Counted from the stretch's first letter, positions 16,729-26,635 are shown. The stretch is 64,000 nucleotides of DNA from Filomicrobium sp. (GCA_017792465.1 CP051234.1:2048606-2112605), one strand, 5' to 3'. A program made the numbers and translations. Notes: generated from the letters alone by a model not told the origin.

Positions 16729-17796
16729 TCATGCGGGAAGGGCCTCGAGCGTTTCGTACAATTCGCGCGCGCGTTCCTCATAGGCGTGGCGCGTTCTGAT
16801 ATGTTTGCGGATGTCGGCGACGATGCCGCGATACCTGTCTTCATTTTCGAGGACATCGACAATTTTTGCTGCGACACGCCCCGGCAGGGTGAGTTCCCGC
16901 GCGGCCGGCCCGTAGACCTCCTCGGCATGGTCATCGTCAAGCATCAAGAGCGGGATCGTATCGGCACAAAAGATCTCGAAGTATTTCAACGTGAGATGCT
17001 TGAGATGGCGCAATAGCGGGCGCTGCGTCATGATGTTGATGCGGGCCGTGCTCATCGTCTTAATGACGTCATTGTAGTTGACGGCTTCCGGCGTTTCGAT
17101 CTTCAGCCGCTTGAACGCGTATGGATCGGCAAGAAACGCGTCGGCTGGTCCTGCATCGGGACCCTCGTCGGGTGGCCGGTCCCACCACAATCCGAGGAAG
17201 CCGATCCGGCCGATGCGGTCGCGGACGTCCTGAAACGCGGGGAGGAGTTCGCTTTCGACTTCGCGCCAGCGCCACCAGTTGTGGCCGACGTGAAGGATAT
17301 CCCATTGCTTGGCAGGTGCCGCTGCCGGGTCGATTTCAAGAGAGGGGTCGTAGCCGAAAAACGGTAACGCTTCGGCTTTCGAAAATTGCGATTGGCCCAT
17401 CAGCGTGTGGACGACTTTGTCGCTCAGAGCGTCCATATAGCCGATCCAGGATTCGCAGTCGGCTTCGCTGGCGTGATTGAAGTCGTAGCCATCAAGCTGG
17501 ATCAGCTCGTGATACATGCCGTCGGTATCGATGATCAGCCGCTGATCGCGCGAAAAATGATCGAGCATGATCGCCTGATGAAGCGGAATGATTTCGTAAA
17601 GATCCGTTTCGAATAAATAGACGATGCGGTCGAAATCTTCGATGTCCATCGAAAACTTCAGCTCGGGGATGTACCAGATCGGAGAGCCGAAGATCGCGAT
17701 TTCGTGCCCGAATTGCGGCGCCAAACGCATGTAGTTGGAAACCGCATGCGTGCTGCCGGCGTTGCCGCGGTGTTTCATCACGAACAGGATCTTCAT
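16729..17796 (-). CDS. CgeB-like glycosyltransferase (paralogue 2 of 3)
   Basis: A 355-residue protein, MKILFVMKHRGNAGS at the start. Key segments align with its neighbours: RLIIDTDGMYHELIQLDGYD, WDILHVGHNWWRWREVESEL and FEIFCADTIPLLMLDDDHAE. No signal peptide or membrane segment, so it acts on the cytoplasmic side. Its start overlaps the stop of paralogue 3 by 4 bases (ATGA), and paralogue 1 begins 44 bases after its stop. Tandem copies that have diverged usually mean successive additions of different residues; here this is inference. Confidence 0.82.
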   Translation of the reverse strand: MKILFVMKHRGNAGSTHAVSNYMRLAPQFGHEIAIFGSPIWYIPELKFSMDIEDFDRIVYLFETDLYEIIPLHQAIMLDHFSRDQRLIIDTDGMYHELIQLDGYDFNHASEADCESWIGYMDALSDKVVHTLMGQSQFSKAEALPFFGYDPSLEIDPAAAPAKQWDILHVGHNWWRWREVESELLPAFQDVRDRIGRIGFLGLWWDRPPDEGPDAGPADAFLADPYAFKRLKIETPEAVNYNDVIKTMSTARINIMTQRPLLRHLKHLTLKYFEIFCADTIPLLMLDDDHAEEVYGPAARELTLPGRVAAKIVDVLENEDRYRGIVADIRKHIRTRHAYEERARELYETLEALPA

Positions 17797-18911
17797 GACA
17801 CCGCCTTGGTCAGCCGGTCGGCTGACGCAAACTCCTCTAGCTGTTCGAAACGCCGTGCGATCGAATGATGCTCGGCCAGATGCGCGCGAGTCGCAAGCAC
17901 CGCCTCCCAGGTTCCCAGCGGGTCGTCAAGAAGGCTTACCAGATGCGCACCGACGTCATCTCCTGGAACCAGCCGCAATGCCGACTTGCCATATACCGCT
18001 TCAACAAAGTCGTGCGGCAGCATGAGCACGGGAACGCAATCGGCCTGGAACGTTTCGAATGTGCGGTTGGTTACGAGGCCCAACTCCTTGAACAACGGGC
18101 GATGGATGACTGGCGCAAACCGGCCCTGACCAAGCAGCTGATTGACGCGCTCAAAACGAATGCCCATGCGAACTTCAACCCTGAGATCGGCGAGGAGTTC
18201 GGGATCAGTGTCGACACCGGCGATGCCCATCTGGCTTGCCCAGCCTGGACGCTCCGACCAGTCCCAGCCGGCAAGGCAGACCTGACCGACGCGCTCTGCA
18301 GAGCTTCGATAGCTTTCGAGGAACGGTCTGACCTGGCTCCAGCGCTGCCAGTTGCTACCGACGTAGACGACGCCATAGGGCCGCGCGGTGGTGGCAGGGT
18401 CCAGCCAGGCCTCGGCTGCTTCTTTGGCGCTCGCGTAGGGCTTGTCGACGGCATCCAGATCGAAGCCGTGGAACAGGAACGCGCCGACATCATCCCGTCT
18501 TGACTCCAGCGTCGGTTGCAGTATCCGACTGCCGAGCGCAGTCATTGCCTGCTTCCATTCCCACTCCGGATGGCCGTCAAACTTCTCAAGGTGATTGAAG
18601 TCGTGATCGACGCGGACTGTCTCGTTGTAACGTCCCCATAAGTCGAGCACGACGCGCTTTTGGCGGGGAAACCGATCCATCATTCTGGCCAGACCCGGCA
18701 TGCCCGGGATATCTTGAGGAACCTGGACGACGAAAACGATTAAGTCGGCATCCGCGGTCTTCAGGGTTGCGGGAAGCTGCGGTGTCTCTGGGTTGGGATC
18801 ACCATAAATGCAGACGTCATGGCCGAGCTTCTTGCCTAAGGTGACGTAGCGATGAACTGTCGCGACGCTGCGCGTCCAGGGATCAAACGAACCGACGAAT
18901 AGGATTTTCAT
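17793..18911 (-). CDS. CgeB-like glycosyltransferase (paralogue 3 of 3)
   Basis: A 372-residue protein. The start is ATG 18911 (MKILFVGSFDPWTRS), preceded by GGGGAGAAG and matching the N-termini of the paralogues; the frame extends upstream into the epimerase gene without similarity. It contains RVVLDLWGRYNETVRVDHDF, YGVVYVGSNWQRWSQVRPFL and TNRTFETFQADCVPVLMLPH. Its start overlaps the stop of the sugar epimerase by 4 bases, and its stop overlaps paralogue 2 by 4 bases, so the operon is tightly coupled. Confidence 0.83.
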   Translation of the reverse strand: MKILFVGSFDPWTRSVATVHRYVTLGKKLGHDVCIYGDPNPETPQLPATLKTADADLIVFVVQVPQDIPGMPGLARMMDRFPRQKRVVLDLWGRYNETVRVDHDFNHLEKFDGHPEWEWKQAMTALGSRILQPTLESRRDDVGAFLFHGFDLDAVDKPYASAKEAAEAWLDPATTARPYGVVYVGSNWQRWSQVRPFLESYRSSAERVGQVCLAGWDWSERPGWASQMGIAGVDTDPELLADLRVEVRMGIRFERVNQLLGQGRFAPVIHRPLFKELGLVTNRTFETFQADCVPVLMLPHDFVEAVYGKSALRLVPGDDVGAHLVSLLDDPLGTWEAVLATRAHLAEHHSIARRFEQLEEFASADRLTKAVS

Positions 18912-19918
18912 CTCTTCTCCCCGTTTGCGTTTTGCGCGGTCGTCGTCGCGCCGCTGTCGCCGTCGACCGGTCCGGCCCCACCCTGCCATCTCATCGTTGC
19001 CAATAGCCCATCCTCAAAACTCGTTTTTGGCTGCCAGCCAAAGGTTGCCCGTGCGAGCCGGATATCGGCCTGCACGCGGCGCTGTTCTCCTGGCCGCTTG
19101 GGCGCATGGCTGACGTCATACTCGCCCTGGCCAATCCCGTGTGCGGCAAGCACCTTGGCAGCAAGTTCGTTGATCGAATGCGGTCGCCCGCTTCCAAGAT
19201 TGATGATCCGTCCCGACGTCGCTTGCGGATTTTCCAGCGCTCCGACCCAGCCGTCGATGATGTCGTCGATGAACACGAAGTCGCGCGTCTGCTCGCCGTC
19301 GCCAAATATCGTGATCGGCTCTGCGCGCTTGATCTTGCCCAGGAAAATGCCAAGCACGCCCTGATAGGGGTTGTCCCAGGCCTGTCCGGGTCCGAAGACC
19401 GAGAACATCCTGAACGATGTCACGGTGAGGGGAAATTCGAGATCCGGCCGCTCGGCGGTGGCATGCACGTAACGCTCAGCTGCGAACTTGGTAATGCCGT
19501 AGTACGAGTCTGGCTGGCATGGCTCGCTCTCCGGTGTTGGAACGACATCGGTATCGCCATATGCGGTCATCGAGCTTGCATAGATCAGTCGTGGCACCTT
19601 GTGCTCAAGGCAGGCGCGAACGACGTTGATGGTGCCTTCCGTATTGGTGCGCAAATCACCCACGGGATTGTCAAACGCGCGAATGATTGAGACCTGACCG
19701 GCCAGATGGCAGACGGCATCTGCGCCCTCAGCAAAGACTGGAGCAAGGTCTTCAGGCTTGGTGACGTCACCGAAAACAAAACGGGCGCCTTTGGGCACGC
19801 TCTCGCGGGTCGAATTATACTCGTTGTCGATGACAGTAACATCGTGGCCCCCACTGAGAAGACGACGCGTGAGATGGGTGCCAATGAAGCCAGCGCCTCC
19901 GGTAACGATGATTTTCAA
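18908..19918 (-). CDS. NAD-dependent nucleotide-sugar epimerase/dehydratase
   Basis: An extended short-chain dehydrogenase of about 336 residues. A TTG start at 19918 gives [13 protein letters not shown] with GGAG about 9 bases upstream; a TTG at 19933 is also possible. The NAD motif GGAGFIG, the strand LIYASSMTAYGDTD, the catalytic YYGITK (Tyr and Lys) and GDGEQTRDFVFIDDI are those of UDP-glucose 4-epimerase-like enzymes. The last 25 residues are low-complexity (Gly, Asp, Thr, Asn). First gene of the minus-strand operon leading into the three glycosyltransferases. It probably supplies an epimerised sugar donor; the exact sugar cannot be read. Confidence 0.83.
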   Translation of the reverse strand: MKIIVTGGAGFIGTHLTRRLLSGGHDVTVIDNEYNSTRESVPKGARFVFGDVTKPEDLAPVFAEGADAVCHLAGQVSIIRAFDNPVGDLRTNTEGTINVVRACLEHKVPRLIYASSMTAYGDTDVVPTPESEPCQPDSYYGITKFAAERYVHATAERPDLEFPLTVTSFRMFSVFGPGQAWDNPYQGVLGIFLGKIKRAEPITIFGDGEQTRDFVFIDDIIDGWVGALENPQATSGRIINLGSGRPHSINELAAKVLAAHGIGQGEYDVSHAPKRPGEQRRVQADIRLARATFGWQPKTSFEDGLLATMRWQGGAGPVDGDSGATTTAQNANGEKR

Positions 19919-20182
19919 ACCTGAACGCTCCAATCGCGATGTTCTTCGACGCCCGCCACCCCATTTGGCCAGGCTAAACCGCTCTCCACGGACTATCTCG
20001 CGTGATCCGAGAGAGCCGCAAGGTATTTATCTGATCAAATAGACAATTATTTTACTTGGCGAACTGAGAAAATTGTTGTCCATTTTCAGGCACGAGGGGT
20101 TCAAATTTGTTCTCCTGCCGGCACGAATGGTGTGCCCGATCGACCGTTCATACGGCTTCGACCGTTTTGACAGGAGCAGCGT

Positions 20183-21217
20183 ATGGCCACGAAGACCGTT
20201 CTGATTACCGGAGGGGCTGGTTTTGTCGGCTGCAACGCTGCCCGCTATTTCCGTAGCCATAATTGGAATGTCACCGTCCTCGACAATCTGTCACGCACGG
20301 GCACCGAAAATAATCTCGAGTGGCTGCGAGATGCGACGTCATTCGATTTCGAACGCGCCGACGTTTGCGATCGCGCGACAGTCGACCGGATCATTTCCGC
20401 GAAGCATTATGATGCCGTTATCCATCTCGCCGCGCAGGTCGCCGTCACAACGTCCGTGACGGACCCGAGGGCTGATTTCATGGCTAACGCGCTCGGCACC
20501 TTCAACGTGCTCGACGCAGTTCGCCGGTTTAGCCCCGAGGCGGTCGTCATTTTTGCATCGACGAACAAGGTCTACGGCAAGATCGCATCGGCGGTCACCG
20601 AGCTGCAAGGCGAGCGTTACGGCTACGCTGACCGTCCCTATGGAATTGCTGAATCCGAACCTCTCGATTTTCTTTCGCCTTACGGCTGCTCGAAAGGAGC
20701 TGCCGATCAATACACGCTCGATTTCGCGCGCATTTATGGCATTCCAGCAACATCGTTCCGGCAGTCCTGTATCTACGGGACGCGCCAGTTCGGTGTCGAA
20801 GATCAAGGTTGGGTTGCGTGGTTCACAATTGCAGCGCGATTGGAACGCGACATCACCATTTATGGCGATGGCCGTCAGGTCCGAGACGTTCTGCATGTCG
20901 ACGATCTCGTGCGTGCCTATGAGGCCGCCATTCAGTCACCCGATCGAATTGCCGGACAAGCTTTCAACGTCGGCGGAGGGCCAAAGCATGTGCTTTCGCT
21001 GCTCGATCTGATCGCGATGCTCGAAAAACGTCTCGGGAAAAAGATCCCGCTGAAGTGGGAAGATTGGCGGCCGGGCGACCAGCGAGCCTACGTCAGCGAC
21101 ATCCGCAAGCTGGAAACGGAATTGGGCTGGAAACCGGAAATTGACGTCGAGACCGGCGTTGTGGGCCTGATCGACTGGGTTGACGAGGAGCGCGAGCTGT
21201 TCGTCGAGGCCGTTTAG
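20183..21217 (+). CDS. CDP-paratose 2-epimerase-like NAD-dependent sugar epimerase
   Basis: A 344-residue protein starting at ATG 20183 behind GACAGGAGC. It is an extended SDR: GGAGFVGCNAARYF, VIFASTNKVYG, LSPYGCSKGAADQYTLDFAR (Tyr and Lys of the active site), SCIYGTRQFGVEDQGWVAWF and GDGRQVRDVLHVDDLV. The NKVYG, YGCSKGAADQY and FGVEDQGWVAWF phrases are typical of CDP-paratose 2-epimerases (CDP-tyvelose formation) and close relatives. That fits a CDP-sugar route, since a glucose-1-phosphate cytidylyltransferase lies at 52.7 kb, but CDP-glucose dehydratase is not in the window. First of a plus-strand pair with the decarboxylase gene. Confidence 0.85.
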   Translation: MATKTVLITGGAGFVGCNAARYFRSHNWNVTVLDNLSRTGTENNLEWLRDATSFDFERADVCDRATVDRIISAKHYDAVIHLAAQVAVTTSVTDPRADFMANALGTFNVLDAVRRFSPEAVVIFASTNKVYGKIASAVTELQGERYGYADRPYGIAESEPLDFLSPYGCSKGAADQYTLDFARIYGIPATSFRQSCIYGTRQFGVEDQGWVAWFTIAARLERDITIYGDGRQVRDVLHVDDLVRAYEAAIQSPDRIAGQAFNVGGGPKHVLSLLDLIAMLEKRLGKKIPLKWEDWRPGDQRAYVSDIRKLETELGWKPEIDVETGVVGLIDWVDEERELFVEAV

Positions 21218-21310
21218 CAGCGCGCGATGCTGCCGTACATCTGAAGTTCATAAAAGCTTTGGCAGCTTTAGGCGTTTTGGGACCGTTGGTCGAACAACCA
21301 GGTGATTGTC

Positions 21311-22381
21311 ATGAGTGAACGCAACCGGATCATCGTGACTGGCGGAGCCGGCTTCGTCGGATCGCATTTGTGCGACCGGCTGCTTGAAGGCGGACACACC
21401 GTTGTTTGCGTCGATAACTTCCACACCGGCCGTCGCGAAAACGTCGATCATTTGCTCGATCATTCCAACTTTGAAATTGTCGAGCACGACGTCGCCGTCC
21501 CCTTCTATCTGGATGCGGATAAGGTTTACAACCTGGCCTGCCCGGCATCGCCTGAGCACTACCAGGACGATCCAATCCGGACGATGAAAACAAGCGTGTT
21601 CGGCGCCTTCAACGTGTTGGACCTCGCCAAGCGCTCCGGCAGCCGTATCCTGCAGGCCTCGACGTCTGAGGTCTATGGCGACCCGATCGAACATCCGCAG
21701 CACGAATCCTACAACGGAAACGTCAATCCGATCGGACCACGAGCTTGCTACGACGAGGGCAAGCGTTGCGCCGAGACGCTGTTTTTTGATTTCCACCGCC
21801 AGCACGGGATTGAGATCAAGGTCGCACGCATCTTCAACACCTATGGACCTCGCATGCAGCCGAACGACGGCCGCGTGGTCTCGAATTTCATTGTTCAGGC
21901 GTTGTGCGGCAGGCCGATCACAATTTACGGCGAAGGCGCGCAGACGCGGTCGTTTTGTTACGTCGACGACCTGGTGTCAGGTTTGGTCGCTCTCATGGAC
22001 AGCCCGTCTGACCTTCATGGCCCGTTCAATCTCGGCAACCCGGGTGAGTTCACGGTGCGCGAACTGGCCGAACTCGTCATCGATTTAACGGGTACATCAT
22101 CTGAGATTGTCTATTGCCCGCTGCCCGCCGACGACCCACGTCAAAGACGTCCCAATATCGATCATGCGACTTCGGAGCTCGGCTGGAAGCCGGAGGTTTG
22201 TTTGCGCGATGGGCTGGTGCGCACAATCAGCTATTTCGATGCTTTGCTGAAAGCCGGCACGCACGAGCCCGACGCAGCGGTTCAAACGTCTCATGCCTCA
22301 GCCTTCAACGGAGAGCGCTATAAACGTCGTGTCATCAAGGAAACGGGCGCCGTCGAGGAAGCCGCGCCAATAGGGAAATAG
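21311..22381 (+). CDS. UDP-glucuronate decarboxylase (UDP-xylose synthase)
   Basis: A 356-residue extended SDR starting at ATG 21311 (AGGTG upstream; an in-frame GTG nine bases earlier is possible). It shows [44 protein letters not shown] and the family signature [16 protein letters not shown] with catalytic Tyr and Lys, then [10 protein letters not shown]. These are hallmarks of UDP-glucuronate decarboxylase, which makes UDP-xylose from UDP-glucuronate with bound NAD. Product for polysaccharide assembly. Its last 84 bases overlap the convergent phosphatase gene, and the C-terminal 40 residues are extra relative to the core family. Confidence 0.9.
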   Translation: MSERNRIIVTGGAGFVGSHLCDRLLEGGHTVVCVDNFHTGRRENVDHLLDHSNFEIVEHDVAVPFYLDADKVYNLACPASPEHYQDDPIRTMKTSVFGAFNVLDLAKRSGSRILQASTSEVYGDPIEHPQHESYNGNVNPIGPRACYDEGKRCAETLFFDFHRQHGIEIKVARIFNTYGPRMQPNDGRVVSNFIVQALCGRPITIYGEGAQTRSFCYVDDLVSGLVALMDSPSDLHGPFNLGNPGEFTVRELAELVIDLTGTSSEIVYCPLPADDPRQRRPNIDHATSELGWKPEVCLRDGLVRTISYFDALLKAGTHEPDAAVQTSHASAFNGERYKRRVIKETGAVEEAAPIGK

Positions 22382-23164
22382 AGCAAGGCAGTTCGGATCG
22401 TGGGTTCTGACTGTCTCGATTCTTTCGAGCATGTCTGCCACGCTGCCTGGGCCTTGCTGACCATTGCGCGAGACAACCGCGCCATCGCTTGCCAGGACGA
22501 TATCGCTTACGGCGTCGGGCAAACGAAAGACTTCCTTGAAATGAGCCGGAGCAGGGCGCTCATCGAGTGCGGCAAACGCAAACACATCATCCTTATCCGC
22601 ATTCACCCAACCCTTGGTCATCGCCAACCAGTCACGCGTGACGTCCGCGATGCGTGCCGCGGCCTCACTCTCTGAAAGTGCAAAATCTGAATTGCGCCGG
22701 TAACCGGACGCCATCATCTGCCTGAACGAGAAGTAACTGCGCTCGTGTGGGTTATGTTCGGGGATATTCCAAACGCCGTCGATCGCGAAAGGGCAGTCTC
22801 CGATGCGCCAGATTTCCCTGCGCTGGAGCGACAAAACGACGGCAGCAGCATACGGGGAAGCTACGGCATGTTCTGTTGCCATGCGGGCGAGCGCCTCGCT
22901 TGCCGACCGTTCGAACGTGTCGATCGTGGCATCTGCACTGAGCTCCCGCAGCACGTCGACGACGGTCTCGGCGGCAACGACGCCTCCAGGGCGACCGCGT
23001 ATCGGCTGAGCGGCACTCGAACCGTCAATGACCGCGATATGGTTCGCGCTTTCGAAGAGCCTGTCCTCGTTGCGGTCATCGCAATATTTGCCGTCGCAAA
23101 ACTTCTCTACGACTCGGACCTGCAATTGAGCCCCCGTTCTAACGATCCGTTTCCAACACGCCAA
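22298..23164 (-). CDS. PP2C-like protein phosphatase
   Basis: About 288 residues from a TTG at 23164, or about 275 from a TTG at 23125 with GGGGG upstream. Motifs of PPM phosphatases are recognisable: [20 protein letters not shown] (metal-binding Asp and the DG turn), [13 protein letters not shown] and [11 protein letters not shown]. It lacks the usual GG after the first DG, having DGSS instead. Such enzymes remove phosphate from Ser or Thr residues. It lies downstream of the TylF-type methyltransferase on the same strand, inside the glycan locus, and overlaps the decarboxylase gene at its 3' end. A regulatory part is possible; no partner kinase is seen. Confidence 0.75.
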   Translation of the reverse strand: MACWKRIVRTGAQLQVRVVEKFCDGKYCDDRNEDRLFESANHIAVIDGSSAAQPIRGRPGGVVAAETVVDVLRELSADATIDTFERSASEALARMATEHAVASPYAAAVVLSLQRREIWRIGDCPFAIDGVWNIPEHNPHERSYFSFRQMMASGYRRNSDFALSESEAAARIADVTRDWLAMTKGWVNADKDDVFAFAALDERPAPAHFKEVFRLPDAVSDIVLASDGAVVSRNGQQGPGSVADMLERIETVRTHDPNCLALFPYWRGFLDGARFLDDTTFIALSVEG

Positions 23165-23192
23165 AACTCAACCTTGGTGCTAATCGTCATCC

Positions 23193-23987
23193 TCACGTGG
23201 TGCAATCTGCGGAATCGCTGTCTTTGATCCAATAGCCCCCATAATCGTCAATCCTGATGATCGGATCGACGATTTTTCGCTCCCCTCGGAAGAGATCGAC
23301 GGCCCGCTTGTTTCCTTCAAACAGATAATAGTCGTCAAGGATGACGGCCCCTCCGGGCGACAGTTTGCCAAAAAGCGCCTCAAGGGTATCGCGAGCGCTG
23401 GAGAAGGTGTCGCCGTCGAGACGCAAGATGGCAAGGTCGTCGACAGGTGCATTGGCAAGAGTTACGGCGAACTCTCCTTTCAGAAAAATGACCTGTTCGT
23501 CCAGCAGTCCATAACGCTCGAAGTTGTCTTTCACCTCTTCGAGTGGGACGGCGAAAATCGGCTCATCGCGAAGAAATGCGGCGGGGTCCGCTTCGTCGGT
23601 GCCGCCTGGCTGGCCTGCGAAGGTGTCGGCGGCGAGGACGCGCCGATCCGTCATGGCGTAGGCTTTGAGGACAGCCCGCATCATGATTGAGGCGCCACCG
23701 CGCCAGACGCCTGCTTCGAGAAAATCACCCGGGACGCCATCCAAGATCACACGTTCGCAAAGCGTTCGAAGGTTTTGCATCCGCTTCAAGCCGATCATAG
23801 ACGGCGCGGTTGATGGCCAATCCCAACCGTTGAGACGGTGATCTTCATCGTACCCGCCGATGTGAGGCTGGATTGCAGGGTCTCGGTTGAGCCGGCCGAT
23901 GAGGCTGTCGCACATCAGGTCGAGGTAATCTGCGCGCAGCCTGGCAATCTCGCTCGCGGCGGCCTGGGGCTGTTCGATCTCATTCAT
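23193..23987 (-). CDS. TylF/MycF-family O-methyltransferase
   Basis: A 264-residue protein starting at ATG 23987 (MNEIEQPQ); the frame extends upstream without similarity. It matches macrocin O-methyltransferase-type enzymes: YLDLMCDSLIGRL, GDFLEAGVWRGGASIMMRAV for SAM binding, VLAADTFAGQP, LAILRLDGDTFSSARDTLE and GGAVILDDYY, with Asp residues that bind the metal. Family members methylate hydroxyls of deoxysugars using SAM and Mg. Here it would decorate a sugar of the polysaccharide. The phosphatase gene follows 28 bases downstream. Confidence 0.88.
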   Translation of the reverse strand: MNEIEQPQAAASEIARLRADYLDLMCDSLIGRLNRDPAIQPHIGGYDEDHRLNGWDWPSTAPSMIGLKRMQNLRTLCERVILDGVPGDFLEAGVWRGGASIMMRAVLKAYAMTDRRVLAADTFAGQPGGTDEADPAAFLRDEPIFAVPLEEVKDNFERYGLLDEQVIFLKGEFAVTLANAPVDDLAILRLDGDTFSSARDTLEALFGKLSPGGAVILDDYYLFEGNKRAVDLFRGERKIVDPIIRIDDYGGYWIKDSDSADCTT

Positions 23988-24228
23988 CTCACACAAACCT
24001 TTTTGCAGACCATCTTTAGCCGCGACGACATGCACAAGCTTCAAAGACAGGCCATCAGCGGTGCCGATCGAACGGCTTCGGCAGGACATCAACCAAACCG
24101 CCCCACGGGTCGACGATCCAGGTTAAGGCCGCGAGACAGGCGCTGTGTTCGCGGCCTTCGGAACAGTCAAAAACAGTGGACGTTCCCAGAGTTGGTTGTA
24201 AAGTGTTTGCATGTTTCCGGGGGGATCG

Positions 24229-24381
24229 ATGATTGGCTTCCTTGCAGAGTTTTGGCAGTACCTGAGAGTTCGCAAGAAGTTCTGGCTCTTGCCGATTTTG
24301 GTGCTGCTGCTCGCTTTGGGCGGCCTTCTCGTGCTGACGCAGGGCTCAGCAGTCGCCCCGTTTATCTACACACTTTTCTAA
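24229..24381 (+). CDS. Small membrane protein, DUF5989 (SxtK-like)
   Basis: A 50-residue protein from ATG 24229, preceded by CCGGGGGGATCG. It reads MIGFLAEFWQYLRVRKKFW, then a single transmembrane helix (LLPILVLLLALGGLLVL) and the tail TQGSAVAPFIYTLF. This is the DUF5989 signature, a family that recurs next to carbamoyltransferases and SxtJ; the saxitoxin cluster's SxtK belongs to it. The carbamoyltransferase and SxtJ genes lie 2.3-4.8 kb away on the other strand. The SGNH hydrolase follows directly. Function unknown; likely a membrane partner in sugar or glycan modification. Confidence 0.88.
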   Translation: MIGFLAEFWQYLRVRKKFWLLPILVLLLALGGLLVLTQGSAVAPFIYTLF

Positions 24382-24419
24382 CGGGAGGGCTGACAATCCG
24401 GTCGGTCGCATTTCCCGCT

Positions 24420-25370
24420 TTGCTGTCGATCATGTTGATCGTTGTGACGTTTGCCGGGTTGGAATCCCTGGTGCGTCTCATCGCCGACGACGGCATGCAG
24501 TTCGACCTTGAGATGTGGAAGTACGCCAAGGATCTCAAGACCGTTGCGAGCGACCCAAAAATTGGCCACAGGCACCGGCCGGATGGTCAGGCTCGGCTCA
24601 TGGGCGTCGATGTTCGCACCAATTCAAAAGGGCTTCGCAACCGGGAAATCTTCTACGCTAGAAATCCAGATGTTATGCGGATCGTCATGCTGGGGGATTC
24701 ACTGACCTTCGGCTGGGGCGTCCCGCAGGACTTGACCTTTTCTGCAAGGCTCGAAAAGCTCTATCGCGCCGACGATGTTCCCGCCGAGATCATCAACACC
24801 GGTGTCGGCAACTGGAACACCATCCAAGAGGTGCAGTTTTTCTTGGTGGAAGGCCACAAGTATAAGCCGGACATCGTCGTTCTGAATTATTTCGTCAATG
24901 ACGCCGAACCCGTTCCCAAGAGCAGCCAGCCGTCGTGGCTGATGCGGCATTGCTATTCGTGCGTCTTCTTTCTCGGTCGGATCGACATTCTGAGGCGAAT
25001 GCTGTTTGGAGGCCGGTCCTGGAAGGAGTATTACCTCGGTCTCTACGAGCGCGGTCAGGCTGAAGGGTGGCTTGCCGCGAAAAATGCCATCGGCCGATTG
25101 GCACGTTATTGCAAAGAGCATGGGATCAAGCTGATCATTGCCTCGCTGCCAGAGCTGCATGACGTCAAGAATTATCAATTCAACGAGGTGACCGATCTCG
25201 TTCGCGAGACAGCCGCTGAAAATGGCGTCGAGTTTGTCGATCTCCTGCCAAGCTTGCAGAACGATCCATCAAGTTCGCTGTGGGTGACAGTGCCTGACCC
25301 TCACCCCAACAGCCTTGCGCACGAGCGCATCGCGGCCGGTCTTTATCGGTTTCTTCGAACGCCCCCGTAG
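24420..25370 (+). CDS. Membrane-anchored SGNH/GDSL hydrolase
   Basis: A hydrolase of about 316 residues. The start is uncertain: TTG 24420 and ATG 24432 are candidates, while a strong GGGAGGG at 24383 suggests initiation near 24390-24396 at a rare codon. The first 25 residues form a membrane anchor. SGNH blocks follow: block I MLGDSLTFGWG with the nucleophile Ser, Gly in NTGVGNWN, VLNYFVNDAE for the Asn block, and the Asp-His pair in DPHPNSLAHERIA. Such enzymes remove or transfer acyl groups on polysaccharides. It follows the DUF5989 gene closely, and a second SGNH-like gene comes next. Confidence 0.82.
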   Translation: MLSIMLIVVTFAGLESLVRLIADDGMQFDLEMWKYAKDLKTVASDPKIGHRHRPDGQARLMGVDVRTNSKGLRNREIFYARNPDVMRIVMLGDSLTFGWGVPQDLTFSARLEKLYRADDVPAEIINTGVGNWNTIQEVQFFLVEGHKYKPDIVVLNYFVNDAEPVPKSSQPSWLMRHCYSCVFFLGRIDILRRMLFGGRSWKEYYLGLYERGQAEGWLAAKNAIGRLARYCKEHGIKLIIASLPELHDVKNYQFNEVTDLVRETAAENGVEFVDLLPSLQNDPSSSLWVTVPDPHPNSLAHERIAAGLYRFLRTPP

Positions 25371-25414
25371 AGTCCTGCCGCCGGCCAAGCGACGAGCTGC
25401 TAGATTTTGTCGGT

Positions 25415-26635
25415 ATGTGTGGAGTTGGCACCAAGCAAATGTCAGTCGACGATCCGGGTTCAACCCGAAACAAAGCAGCTGGAATTCTGGGCACGTTTCT
25501 CATCGCGTTCCTGAACGTCGCAGCGATACTGACTGCGGTTGTCTTCATCTCAGAAGCGTTTGTCCTGCGGCAACCAGAAGGCTTAGAAGCTGTCGCACAC
25601 GTCGAGTCGGCGAAGGCTGATGAACTCGTCAAACGCGGCTATTATCCTGCCGGTGTCGAGGTCGACCCTTACAAGCAGTTCGAGGTGCTCGATCGGCATC
25701 CGGTTTATGGATGGTTCTGGGCAACAGACGAAAACGGCCGCGTCAGACCTCAGCGCACCCCGGTGGTGACCATCGACGAAAATGGGTTCCGCACAACTGG
25801 TGGTCCCCGTGCCGACGACAACCCCAGCAACAAGCCGTTGGCGTTTGTGATCGGCGGCTCGTCAGCGTTCGGCTACCGCGCATCGGGCGACAAGACGACG
25901 CTTGTTGCCTACCTCAACAACGTTCAAACCGCTCTCTTCTTCATCAACGCCGGCGTCAACGGCTGGGCTTCGAGCCAGGAATTGCTCAGGTTGCAGCACC
26001 AGATCGTGAGCTTCTCTCCAAAGCTGGTGATCTCGTTCACGCTTGGCAACGACCTTGAGCGCACCCTGGAAGAGTTGGACGAGGGCGGAGGGACGATCGA
26101 AGACTATGCCTACTGGATTGCCCCCAGAACCTCCGCGGTTGTCGAGACCTTCCTTTCGGGACATTTCCCGGCATTCGAGCGTTGGCTTCGTCCGAAACCT
26201 TCGCACGAAATTCTGCAAGCCGCGGTCGAGCATCAAGTTGACGAATTCATTTCAAATCAAGAGCAAATGGCCAAGATCGCGCGTGACAATGGCTTCCGGT
26301 TCGTGACGGTCATCCACCCGATGACGATGACGCACGATAACGTCACGATCGAAGGCCCCTACCCGGACCTTTATCGGCTCGCCGTGGAGCGTGCGCTCGA
26401 CACAGACTATTGCCATCGCAACTGCCTGGATTACTCCGACGTCTTCGATCAGTTCTTTGAGACCATCCCGGTTTTCTTCGAAGACTACGCTTATCCGGCA
26501 GTCGATCAGTCAGTCGATCCCGCAACCGTCGTTTTTGCGGACCAATGCCACCTGCTTGATCGCGGCAATGCGATCGTCGCCAAGAAGCTGGCGGGAGATT
26601 TGAACCTCGCGCTTCGCGAACCGCAGTCGCCCTAG
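25415..26635 (+). CDS. SGNH/GDSL hydrolase-like protein with membrane anchor
   Basis: A 406-residue protein from ATG 25415 (no clear ribosome site; the ATG at 25439 is an alternative). An N-terminal membrane helix (GTFLIAFLNVAAILTAVVFI) is followed by a large extracytoplasmic domain with FVIGGSSAFGYRASG (block I Ser), INAGVNGWASSQE, VISFTLGNDLE and, near the end, FADQCHLLDRGNAIVAKK with the Asp-x-x-His pair. The layout matches SGNH hydrolases found in exopolysaccharide loci. It lies 44 bases after the first SGNH gene. Two different SGNH proteins in a row may act on different positions. Confidence 0.8.
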   Translation: MCGVGTKQMSVDDPGSTRNKAAGILGTFLIAFLNVAAILTAVVFISEAFVLRQPEGLEAVAHVESAKADELVKRGYYPAGVEVDPYKQFEVLDRHPVYGWFWATDENGRVRPQRTPVVTIDENGFRTTGGPRADDNPSNKPLAFVIGGSSAFGYRASGDKTTLVAYLNNVQTALFFINAGVNGWASSQELLRLQHQIVSFSPKLVISFTLGNDLERTLEELDEGGGTIEDYAYWIAPRTSAVVETFLSGHFPAFERWLRPKPSHEILQAAVEHQVDEFISNQEQMAKIARDNGFRFVTVIHPMTMTHDNVTIEGPYPDLYRLAVERALDTDYCHRNCLDYSDVFDQFFETIPVFFEDYAYPAVDQSVDPATVVFADQCHLLDRGNAIVAKKLAGDLNLALREPQSP

